This document shows positions 1-6,024 of a DNA stretch of 9,387 nucleotides, in pieces. The stretch's first letter is position 1. Each line of letters starts with the position of its first letter. The DNA is taken from positions 1-9,387 of the forward strand of contig DYCJ01000035.1 in NCBI GenBank assembly GCA_019418195.1, in the 5' to 3' direction. The stretch comes from Clostridiales bacterium (GTDB taxonomy: Bacteria; Bacillota; Clostridia; Lachnospirales; Lachnospiraceae). The notes under the pieces are model-generated. The model was not told the origin of the DNA, ran no database searches, and saw nothing but the letters and a program-made list of their open reading frames with translations. Made by a program: the position numbers and the translations under genes.

Positions 1-437
1 AGTGTCCCTTTGGACTGGATGCCGATACCGATGCCGGAACCGGAAAGCTTGGCTGCTTCCAGCGCCATAAAGCATACGTCTGATGTATCGAGGATCTTTA
101 CGACTCTCGGAATCATTCCCTCTTCCTCGATACCTGCCTTTACATTACGGAGTACATCGTCCAGCGGGATGCCGCAGATGGTTTTTTTGATCTCTTTCTG
201 GAATGCGGCGCCTACCCCGATGACAACCTCTTTCGGATCTGTCCCTTTTTTTGCGCGGGGATAAGAAGCATAAGAAGTTTTTTCCTCGTTGATACGTTCT
301 CTTCCTGCCAGGGAAAGTGACTTCCCGGAGGAAGGAGCTGTTATATGATCTCCTGCCGAAGAGGAGACACCGGACTGTGACATCTGGCTTAATACTGCGT
401 TAGTGATCTGTTTTACCAATTCTTCGCTGATCTGCAT
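1..437 (-). CDS. pduD: B12-dependent propanediol/glycerol dehydratase, medium subunit (partial, 3' end outside window)
   Basis: This is the medium (beta) subunit of the coenzyme-B12-dependent diol/glycerol dehydratase, which converts 1,2-propanediol to propionaldehyde or glycerol to 3-hydroxypropionaldehyde. Reading leftward from the ATG at 437, 145 residues are visible before the window ends. Residues 1-19 (MQISEELVKQITNAVLSQM) form an amphipathic helix very like the N-terminus of Salmonella/Citrobacter PduD, which is known to target that enzyme to the Pdu microcompartment. A low-complexity Ser/Gly linker (about 20-42) separates it from the conserved core, which starts near residue 65 and includes DPKEVVIGVGAAFQKEI and the Gly-rich GSGIGIGIQSKGT stretch at 133-145. 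A GGAGG ribosome site lies just upstream, in the 19-nt gap after the large-subunit stop. Family assignment is firm; whether diol or glycerol is the main substrate cannot be decided from this piece. Confidence 0.93.
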   Translation of the reverse strand, partial: MQISEELVKQITNAVLSQMSQSGVSSSAGDHITAPSSGKSLSLAGRERINEEKTSYASYPRAKKGTDPKEVVIGVGAAFQKEIKKTICGIPLDDVLRNVKAGIEEEGMIPRVVKILDTSDVCFMALEAAKLSGSGIGIGIQSKGT

Positions 438-446
438 GATTTTGTC

Positions 447-453
447 TCCTCCT
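447..453 (-). promoter_or_regulatory. Ribosome binding site of the medium subunit
   Basis: GGAGGAG on the minus strand, about 9 nt upstream of the ATG at 437 and inside the 19-nt gap after the pduC stop codon. It fixes the start of the truncated medium-subunit gene. Confidence 0.7.
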
Positions 454-456
454 TTC

Positions 457-2121
457 CTATATATCGTACGGATTGATAATGTGCGGGATCTGTTTGATCT
501 CTTCCCAGCGTTCCCCGTCTACGCGGTATCCTGTTCCCGGCCCCATGTAATCGTTCGGCGTGTTGACTCCGGAAAGTACATGGAAATCTTTGTCAAGGAT
601 CGCTGCGGTCTGCATATAATCGCCCGCAACACGCTGCTTCAGCATGTTCAGGACACTTGATGCGACATCTTCAAACCCGGTCTCTGCCAGAGCTTTTACT
701 ACATCAACGCCTGTGATGCCGCGTTTCAATACCCCTTCAGCGGCTGTCAGATCGGCAGTGATATCGCGGGGCAGTGTGTCTTTGCTCCCGTGTGCATATG
801 TGACTGCTTCTACCTGCTCGTCGGATACCGGCGAGAGGTTCAGCGTGCGGAATACGGCCTGTACTGCACGCGCAGCCTTATTTCGTACATGGATCACCTG
901 TTCTTCGGTGACAGGTCTGAGACCTCCGTCTACCTGCATATCTCTCTGCAGTACGTTGTAGTCGTCGAAGTCTTCTGCGTCAAAGTTTGATCCTGCAAAC
1001 ATATTGTCGTAATTCGGCTCTGCTGCATATCCTGAGAAGATGAAGTCTGTTCCCGGAAGAAATTCGAGCATTGTCCTGGCGGTACGTCTCATATCCGAGT
1101 TGGAGAAGCTCTGGTCATTGGAAGAAGCACATTCCAGACCAAGGAGCGCTGCCACAAGGTTCTCTGAGAGAACTTCACGGATACCTGCCGGCACGGAGCC
1201 GGTCACGCCGATACAGCTTACAGAACCGTTCTGTGTCCCCTGACTTCCGGCGCCTTTTGTCACGTACAGGCAGCGGCACTCCAGGTAGAGCAGGGATTTT
1301 TTCTCACTGCTTCCCATAAGGGCCTCGGAGCCTGAACCGGAGCTGAAGCGTACTTTCAGTCCGCGGGACGCATATGCGGAGTTCAAAAATGCTTTGGAAT
1401 ACGGAGTATCGTCTCCGTCGATAAATACTTTTTCCGTACCATATACAGAAAGTGTTTCCGCATAGGTGGTAAGGCCGCGGATGCCGAGTTCCAGCTCGGT
1501 TGCCTCTTCTGCCGAGCACTGTGTAAGTACGCCCGGACGTCCCACCTGGGAGCCGATCAGAAGAGCCATAGCGCTTAAAGGCGCGTAACGGGCCACTCCC
1601 ATTGTCGTCTCTTCCTCAGAAAAACCTCTCAGTGCACCTTCGGCGGCATCTGCGGCGATCTGTACCGGGTCGTCTTTCAGATTTGTGATATGTGCCTGAT
1701 TGCCGGGAACTTTTCTGGCACGGATCTTCTGCATGCCCATCATGAGTTCCACAACATTTAAGTGGTTCATGACTTCGGCCATCTTCGCCGGCGTAATACC
1801 TGAGATGAGCTCCAGGATTTCTTTCCGTGATACGTGAATATCCACGATCATCCGTGCGATCTCAAGAGAAGATACGGACATGGATTTTTCTGCCCGGTCG
1901 ATATTGATGGCATAATCTGCAATGAACTGGTCAATGAAGTCAAAGTCTTCACGGCTCTTGCCGTCCAGCTCCACGATCTTCCCATCCTCAACTCTGACAG
2001 AAGGAGTCGGATCATAGGGACTCTTCATTGCTATGAATCCCATTTCCGGCCACTCATTGATGTAGCCGTCCAGATTGACCGGACGGGCATCCAGTGCTTC
2101 AATTCGTTTTGAACGTTTCAT
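457..2121 (-). CDS. pduC: B12-dependent propanediol/glycerol dehydratase, large (catalytic) subunit
   Basis: The catalytic alpha subunit of adenosylcobalamin-dependent diol/glycerol dehydratase, 554 aa, full length for the family. It performs radical dehydration of 1,2-propanediol or glycerol to the aldehyde. Residues matching the active site known from Klebsiella oxytoca diol dehydratase are all present with an offset of one: H144 (NQAHITN), E171 (EEETT), E222 (YAETLSVYGTE), Q297 (GTQNGS), D336 (SSNDQ) and S363 (FIFSGY). The long conserved blocks GSQVGRPGVLTQCS, FAGSNFDAEDFDDYN and VDGGLRPV are intact. The C-terminal third (LNMLKQRVAGDYMQTAAILD) reads to me closer to glycerol dehydratase, so the substrate is open. 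The ATG at 2121 follows an AAGGAG site. It is the first gene of the leftward operon, with the medium subunit next. No shell gene or regulator lies upstream, unlike the Salmonella pduAB-CDE order. Confidence 0.95.
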   Translation of the reverse strand: MKRSKRIEALDARPVNLDGYINEWPEMGFIAMKSPYDPTPSVRVEDGKIVELDGKSREDFDFIDQFIADYAINIDRAEKSMSVSSLEIARMIVDIHVSRKEILELISGITPAKMAEVMNHLNVVELMMGMQKIRARKVPGNQAHITNLKDDPVQIAADAAEGALRGFSEEETTMGVARYAPLSAMALLIGSQVGRPGVLTQCSAEEATELELGIRGLTTYAETLSVYGTEKVFIDGDDTPYSKAFLNSAYASRGLKVRFSSGSGSEALMGSSEKKSLLYLECRCLYVTKGAGSQGTQNGSVSCIGVTGSVPAGIREVLSENLVAALLGLECASSNDQSFSNSDMRRTARTMLEFLPGTDFIFSGYAAEPNYDNMFAGSNFDAEDFDDYNVLQRDMQVDGGLRPVTEEQVIHVRNKAARAVQAVFRTLNLSPVSDEQVEAVTYAHGSKDTLPRDITADLTAAEGVLKRGITGVDVVKALAETGFEDVASSVLNMLKQRVAGDYMQTAAILDKDFHVLSGVNTPNDYMGPGTGYRVDGERWEEIKQIPHIINPYDI

Positions 2122-2149
2122 ATTGTTTTCTCTCCTTGCGGTTTGGCCT

Positions 2150-2175
2150 GCACATGTATTTAGAAATACGTGTGC
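2150..2175 (-). promoter_or_regulatory. Near-perfect 12-bp inverted repeat in the pdu leader
   Basis: GCACATGTATTT (2150-2161) and AAATACGTGTGC (2164-2175) pair at 11 of 12 positions around a 2-nt centre. The element sits about 12 nt upstream of the pduC ribosome site. Such tight dyad symmetry is typical of a repressor operator. As RNA it would be a hairpin with one C-A mismatch. Confidence 0.45.
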
Positions 2176-2206
2176 ATGATACCCTATATGTTGGTATTTT
2201 CGCAGA

Positions 2207-2233
2207 CCCGCATGCTAAATGTGCATAAGCGGG
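2207..2233 (-). promoter_or_regulatory. Inverted repeat just inside the pdu transcript
   Basis: Arms CCCGC+ATGC (2207-2215) and GCAT+AA+GCGGG (2223-2233) form a 9-bp stem with a 2-nt bulge and a 7-nt loop. It begins about 8 nt after the predicted start site. It could be an operator or a 5' mRNA stabilising hairpin. No U-run follows, so it is not an intrinsic terminator. Confidence 0.4.
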
Positions 2234-2247
2234 CATTTCTAATATTG

Positions 2248-2276
2248 ATTATACTATAATCACAGGCAAATAGCAA
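2248..2276 (-). promoter_or_regulatory. Probable sigma-70-type promoter of the pduCD operon
   Basis: On the minus strand, TTGCTA (2276-2271) and a perfect TATAAT (2253-2248) are separated by exactly 17 bp. Transcription should start near 2241, giving a leader of about 120 nt before pduC. The -35 box departs from TTGACA at two positions, which fits an activator-assisted promoter. The -10 box lies inside a perfect 15-bp palindrome, GATTATA-C-TATAATC (2247-2261). Confidence 0.65.
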
Positions 2277-2300
2277 CAGAATAATCTTGAAATACGGCAA

Positions 2301-2342
2301 AAAACCACAGCAGATAAAAACGAAAACCACATAAAACCACAT
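2301..2342 (-). repeat. Three direct repeats TGTGGTTTT upstream of the pdu promoter
   Basis: On the plus strand AAAACCACA occurs at 2301-2309, 2323-2331 and 2333-2341; the last two copies are 10-bp repeats (AAAACCACAT) placed back to back. Start-to-start distances are 22 and 10 bp, about two turns and one turn of the helix. The block lies roughly 60-100 bp upstream of the predicted pdu start site, where an AraC-type activator such as PocR would be expected to bind. The repeat itself is directly visible; its role as an activator site is inference. Confidence 0.55.
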
Positions 2343-2437
2343 AAAAACAGACACTGCATATGGGACGCAAGGCAGACTATGCGGGATACCCGGGCTGTTT
2401 TGGCGGAAAAAGATACATTGAAAATGAAATGAGGATA

Positions 2438-2465
2438 TTGATTAAATCAGGAAATATAGTAAAAT
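2438..2465 (+). promoter_or_regulatory. Candidate promoter of the amidohydrolase-MATE-Maf operon
   Basis: TTGATT (2438-2443) and TAAAAT (2460-2465) are spaced by 16 bp in an AT-rich stretch, about 70 nt upstream of the ATG at 2537. Each box is one or two bases from consensus and the spacer is one short, so this is only a plausible site. Confidence 0.35.
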
Positions 2466-2536
2466 TGCATATTAGCGGACGATATAAGTGACTTTGCAGC
2501 TTTTTGTCTGCAGATTTTTTGAGGATGGGTGCGATT

Positions 2537-3847
2537 ATGAAACAAGAGATTATTCAGAAAATGAAGGAGACCGCAGATTATATTTTCCGGCATCCGGAGC
2601 TTTCGTTAAAGGAATATAAATCCTCCGGGGCGCTGGCGGATTTTCTTGAAGAAGAGGGATTTGAGATTGCCTGGGGACTGGCAGGTTTTGAAACTGCGTT
2701 CCTGGCGGAATGGAGCAGCAGACAGGAAGGAGACGTGGCGTCCGGTACATTAGGAGCGACAGAGAAGCCGGTCATAGGTTTTCTGGCAGAATACGATGCG
2801 CTGCCCGGACTTGGTCAGGAGTGTGTGCCGGTACAGAAACAGAAAGGAGAAGCCGGACACGGATGCGGCCACAACCTGCTGGGAACCGCCTGCGCGGGAG
2901 CGGCATGTGAACTGAAAGACAGAATGCAGGCCGAAAATCTGCCGGGGACGATCCGTGTGTACGGCTGCCCGGCGGAGGAAATCGTGGTCGGAAAGATCAG
3001 GATGAACGAACAGGGGATTTTTGATGATCTGTCCGTGGCAGTTACCTGGCATCCGTTTGACCGGAATCGCGTGAGTTATGATATCTGGCAGGCACAGGAT
3101 ATCAAGAACTACAGATTTTATGGTACATCCGCGCACGCATCTAAGCATCCCGAGATGGGGAGAAGCGCGCTGGATGCGGCAGAGCTGATGAACGTGGGAG
3201 TGAATTATCTGCGGGAACATGTGACGGACGATGTGCGGATGCACTACACTTACACGAATACAGACGGTCCGGCAAATATTGTGCCGGCTTATGCGTCGAC
3301 CAATTATTTTATCCGCTCCAATAAGTGGGAACGGACAGTAGACGCCTCTGAGCGGGTGGATAACTGTGCCAGAGGGGCGGCGCTCATGACCGGAACAAAG
3401 GTTGAGATCGAGCGGGTGACATGTAATAAGGAAATGAAAGTGAACAGGACTCTGGCGGAGATTTTTTACGAAGAGATGACAAAGATCCCGGCGCCGTCTT
3501 ATACAGAAGAAGAGCTGAAGTTTGCCAAAGAGATATCCGAAGCAGCAGGCTTTGATAACAGGGGAACATATTTTTCGGGGCTGGAGCCTCTTGAAGATGA
3601 ACCGGTACCGCTTTCCATCGGGACTGATGTGTCGGATGTGAGCCACACGGTTCCTACGATCATGCTGAGCGCGGCTGCCATGTGCAAGGGGACACCGCTG
3701 CACCACTGGGCAGCGACGGCACAGGCCGGTATGAGTATCGGTCAGAAAGGCATGAACTATGCGGCCGGGTGTATGGCTGCGGGAGCATACCGTCTGGCAA
3801 AGGAACCGGGGCTGATCCGGAAGGCTTGGCAGGAGATGGATCGATAA
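2537..3847 (+). CDS. M20-family amidohydrolase, AbgB-like
   Basis: A cytoplasmic zinc-dependent amidohydrolase of peptidase family M20 (subfamily D), 436 aa, most like AbgB, the B subunit of p-aminobenzoyl-glutamate hydrolase. Visible family blocks are GFLAEYDALPGLGQ (81-94), GHGCGHNLLGT (108-118), CPAEE (144-148), TWHP (170-173), the dimerisation-domain block GTSAHASKHPEMGRSALDA (197-214), GTDVSDVSH (362-370) and GTPLHHW (385-391). Likely metal ligands are C110, H112, E148, H172 and H389. The reading frame can be extended upstream to a TTG at 2504, but MKQEIIQKMKETADYIFRHPELS matches the usual N-terminus, so ATG 2537 is chosen; a weak GAGG lies 12 nt upstream. No AbgA partner or AbgT transporter is adjacent, so the true substrate (folate breakdown product, another acyl-amino acid or a dipeptide) is unknown. 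Followed after 47 nt by an exporter gene in the same direction. Confidence 0.93.
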   Translation: MKQEIIQKMKETADYIFRHPELSLKEYKSSGALADFLEEEGFEIAWGLAGFETAFLAEWSSRQEGDVASGTLGATEKPVIGFLAEYDALPGLGQECVPVQKQKGEAGHGCGHNLLGTACAGAACELKDRMQAENLPGTIRVYGCPAEEIVVGKIRMNEQGIFDDLSVAVTWHPFDRNRVSYDIWQAQDIKNYRFYGTSAHASKHPEMGRSALDAAELMNVGVNYLREHVTDDVRMHYTYTNTDGPANIVPAYASTNYFIRSNKWERTVDASERVDNCARGAALMTGTKVEIERVTCNKEMKVNRTLAEIFYEEMTKIPAPSYTEEELKFAKEISEAAGFDNRGTYFSGLEPLEDEPVPLSIGTDVSDVSHTVPTIMLSAAAMCKGTPLHHWAATAQAGMSIGQKGMNYAAGCMAAGAYRLAKEPGLIRKAWQEMDR

Positions 3848-3849
3848 GG

Positions 3850-3880
3850 ATATCATACTGAAAATGATATTGTACTGAAA
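3850..3880 (+). repeat. Hairpin and 8-bp direct repeat between the amidohydrolase and MATE genes
   Basis: ATATCAT (3850-3856) and ATGATAT (3864-3870) form a 7-bp stem with a 7-nt loop immediately after the upstream stop codon. TACTGAAA is repeated at 3856-3863 and 3873-3880 with a 17-nt period, as if part of this spacer had been duplicated. No U-run follows, so read-through into the exporter gene is expected. Confidence 0.4.
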
Positions 3881-3894
3881 GCGATGGTATTGAG

Positions 3895-5280
3895 ATGAAA
3901 GAAAACGAAAAGATACAACTCTTTGAAAAAGCGCCGATACCCGGGGCAGTGGCAAAGCTTGCTGTTCCTATGATCTTCAGCTCCCTTGTCATGGTGCTTT
4001 ACAATATGGCTGATACCTATTTTGTGGGGATGATGAATGATCCTGTGGAAAATGCGGCGGTATCCCTGGCTGCGCCGGTGCTGCTGGCGTTTAATGCCGT
4101 GAATAATCTGTTCGGTGTGGGAACATCCAGCATGATGAGCCGGGCGCTGGGAAGAAAAGATTATGAAACGGTATCGGAAAGCTCGGCTTTCGGATTTTAC
4201 TGTTCCCTCATATGCGGCGTACTTTTCGGGCTTCTCTGCGGTCTTCTGCACAGCCCGCTCCTGACGCTTATCGGGGCAGATGTGACTACCCGGGCGGCCA
4301 CGCAGGGATATATGTTCTGGACTGTTTATCTGGGAGCTGCGCCGGCCATCCTCAATGTAGTTATGGCATATCTGGTGCGGTCAGAGGGAGCGGCCCTTCA
4401 TGCCAGTATCGGAACGATGAGCGGATGCCTGCTCAATATTATTTTAGACCCGATTTTCATACTTCCGTGGGGACTGAACATGGGAGCGGCAGGTGCGGGA
4501 CTTGCCACTTTTCTATCTAACTGCGTGGCATGTTTGTATTTCTTTGTGCTTCTCTATGTGAAACGGGGAAATACATTTGTCTGCATTGATCCGAGAAAAT
4601 TCCGTCTGAAAAAGCGGATCATCATAGAAGTGTGCGGTGTCGGTATTCCGGCTTCGATCCAGAATCTTCTGAATGTGACGGGAATGACGATCCTGAACAA
4701 CTTTACTTCTGCATACGGAGCTGATGCCGTGGCGGCCATGGGGATCACGTATAAGATATATATGGTGCCTATGCAGGTGGCACTTGGATTCTCTCAGGGA
4801 ATCATGCCGCTTGTCAGTTACACATTTGCAGCCGGAAATATAAAGAGGATGAAAGATACGATCCTTTTTGCGATAAAGCTCATATTGCCGGTGCTGGCGG
4901 TGGTGACCGTTGGATACTATGCTGGAGCAGATGTTCTGATCAGTCTGTTTATGAAAAATGAGACGATCATAGCATATGGATCTGCATTCCTGAGGGGGTT
5001 CTGCCTGGGTATCGTATTCTTAAGTATCGACTTTCTGGCGGTCGGTGTATTTCAGGCATTGGGCCTGGGCAGGTATGCGCTTGTGTTTGCTATTATGAGA
5101 AAGGTTGTACTGGAGATCCCGGCGCTGGTCATACTGAACCGGCTGTTCCCGCTGTATGGCCTTTCCTACGCGCAGTTTACAGCGGAACTGATCCTGGGTA
5201 TCAGTGCAGTTGTGATGCTGCGGCATATTTTCAAAAAGTATGGGAAGAAACAGCCTGTCGCAGCACAGCTGCCAGATTGA
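3895..5280 (+). CDS. MATE-family multidrug/metabolite exporter
   Basis: An inner-membrane antiporter of the MATE family (MepA/DinF-like branch of the MOP superfamily), 461 aa, with the normal length and about 12 hydrophobic segments. It would export cationic drugs or metabolites in exchange for Na+ or H+. The first helix carries the typical PMIFSSLVMVLYNMADTYFVG pattern (25-45, with N37 and D40). Other family signatures are MSRALGRKD (81-89), YLVRSEGA (159-166), NIILDPIFI (181-189) and QGIMPLVSYTFAAGN (301-315). It ends in a basic cytoplasmic tail. The ATG at 3895 has almost no Shine-Dalgarno sequence. A four-codon frame from ATG 3884 ends in a TGA overlapping this start (ATGA), so translational coupling is possible. 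It is second in the amidohydrolase operon, with maf 49 nt downstream. The transported substrate cannot be predicted; the context hints at a metabolite linked to the amidohydrolase, but this is inference. Confidence 0.93.
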   Translation: MKENEKIQLFEKAPIPGAVAKLAVPMIFSSLVMVLYNMADTYFVGMMNDPVENAAVSLAAPVLLAFNAVNNLFGVGTSSMMSRALGRKDYETVSESSAFGFYCSLICGVLFGLLCGLLHSPLLTLIGADVTTRAATQGYMFWTVYLGAAPAILNVVMAYLVRSEGAALHASIGTMSGCLLNIILDPIFILPWGLNMGAAGAGLATFLSNCVACLYFFVLLYVKRGNTFVCIDPRKFRLKKRIIIEVCGVGIPASIQNLLNVTGMTILNNFTSAYGADAVAAMGITYKIYMVPMQVALGFSQGIMPLVSYTFAAGNIKRMKDTILFAIKLILPVLAVVTVGYYAGADVLISLFMKNETIIAYGSAFLRGFCLGIVFLSIDFLAVGVFQALGLGRYALVFAIMRKVVLEIPALVILNRLFPLYGLSYAQFTAELILGISAVVMLRHIFKKYGKKQPVAAQLPD

Positions 5281-5329
5281 GATAAAAAAACAGCGGTGAA
5301 ACGCTGGAGAAAAAGGAGAGCAAATAAAT

Positions 5330-5935
5330 ATGAAGAAACGTATCATTCTCGGCTCGGCTTCTCCGCGAAGGAGAGAACTTCTCTCACAGATCGGCGTGGA
5401 GTTTGAGGTCAGAGTCAGTGATAAAGAAGAGATATATAAGAGCAGTATACCTGAAGAAATCGTAAAAGAACTTTCGCTCATGAAAGCAGAGAATGTTGCC
5501 TCAGATCTTCTGGAGAATATTGCGGACGGCAGTATAAAAGACACTGTTGTAATCGGAGCAGATACGATAGTTGTGCTGGACGATGAAATACTGGGGAAAC
5601 CGTCGGATGAAGAAGATGCTGTCTGTATGCTCACACGTCTGCAGGGGCGGGAACACTGGGTGTATACCGGCGTGGCTGTTCTTGATTTCGGGCCGGACGG
5701 CGAGAAAACTGTGATCAATTATCCGGTGGGAACGAAAGTGTATGTCAATGCCATGACGGAAGATGAGATACGCGCCTATGTGGCGACGAAAGACCCGCTG
5801 GACAAGGCAGGCGCTTATGGCATACAGGGAAGGTTTGCCGCGTATATCGACCGGATTGACGGAGATTATTATAATGTGGTAGGGCTGCCGGTGTCGCGGG
5901 TGTACCGGACGCTCAGGGAGTGTGGGGGACAATAA
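5330..5935 (+). CDS. maf: Maf-type nucleoside triphosphate pyrophosphatase
   Basis: Maf/YhdE-family nucleotide pyrophosphatase, 201 aa, a cytoplasmic enzyme that cleaves dTTP, UTP or modified pyrimidine nucleotides to the monophosphate plus pyrophosphate. It is linked to nucleotide-pool cleaning and, in Bacillus subtilis, to septum formation. Family blocks are present in order: ILGSASPRRRELL (6-18), SDKEE (30-34), GADTIVVLDDEILGKPSDEEDA (76-97; D78 and K90 are the expected catalytic and substrate residues), LQGREHWVYTGV (104-115), and the C-terminal DPLDKAGAYGIQG (155-167). The ATG at 5330 follows AAGGAG by 11 nt. It is the last gene of the three-gene plus-strand run, with a hairpin downstream. 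There is no mreBCD/minCD neighbour, although maf is often found there in Firmicutes. Whether it is of the dTTP/UTP-specific (YhdE) or the YceF type is not settled here. Confidence 0.95.
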   Translation: MKKRIILGSASPRRRELLSQIGVEFEVRVSDKEEIYKSSIPEEIVKELSLMKAENVASDLLENIADGSIKDTVVIGADTIVVLDDEILGKPSDEEDAVCMLTRLQGREHWVYTGVAVLDFGPDGEKTVINYPVGTKVYVNAMTEDEIRAYVATKDPLDKAGAYGIQGRFAAYIDRIDGDYYNVVGLPVSRVYRTLRECGGQ

Positions 5936-5977
5936 CAGATAATCGAATTGATAGAAAGCATTTTATGAAAAGCATAG

Positions 5978-6005
5978 AGGCGCAGTCCATACGCGGGCTG
6001 CGCCT
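5978..6005. terminator. Hairpin between convergent maf and Rpn-like genes, probable terminator
   Basis: AGGCGCAGTCC (5978-5988) pairs with GGGCTGCGCCT (5995-6005) along 11 positions with one G-U wobble, around a 6-nt loop. On the plus strand it is followed by TTTGGTATCT, only a short U-tract; on the minus strand a looser T-rich stretch follows. Its position between two converging genes supports a shared terminator. Confidence 0.65.
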
Positions 6006-6024
6006 TTGGTATCTCTCGAAAAAA

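Larger units (their letters stand above)
2122..2536. other. Divergent intergenic region between pduC and the M20 amidohydrolase gene
   Basis: A gene-free stretch of 415 nt, clearly AT-rich compared with the flanking genes. It holds the leftward pdu promoter with three upstream direct repeats, two inverted repeats in the pdu leader, and a weaker candidate rightward promoter. No convincing small ORF, tRNA or riboswitch was seen. No cobalamin-riboswitch-like conserved block was found, and the predicted leader of about 120 nt is short for one. Confidence 0.7.

Noticed and set aside
10..1319. Several plus-strand frames of 60-105 codons opposite the dehydratase genes
   Set aside because: They overlap genes with conserved catalytic residues and show no recognisable domains or ribosome sites.
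2150..2233. EutV/ANTAR-type dual-hairpin antitermination site
   Set aside because: The loops do not show the hexaloop pattern with A1 and G4, and neither hairpin is followed by a U-run that could act as a terminator.
2122..2241. Cobalamin riboswitch upstream of the B12-dependent enzyme
   Set aside because: The predicted leader is only about 120 nt and I could find no conserved B12-box-like block in it.
2504..2536. Extension of the amidohydrolase to TTG 2504 or ATG 2525
   Set aside because: The added residues do not look like the family N-terminus, neither codon has a well-placed ribosome site, and MKQEII at 2537 fits known homologues.
2750..3955. A 401-codon open frame on the minus strand, overlapping the amidohydrolase gene
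   Set aside because: It is antisense to a gene with a full set of M20 motifs, its protein is rich in Cys, His and Arg without any family pattern, and it has no ribosome site. It is a shadow frame.
5020..5932. Two minus-strand frames (232 and 143 codons) opposite the MATE end and maf
   Set aside because: Both are antisense to well-supported genes; the Ser-rich and His-rich compositions are typical of reverse-frame translation.
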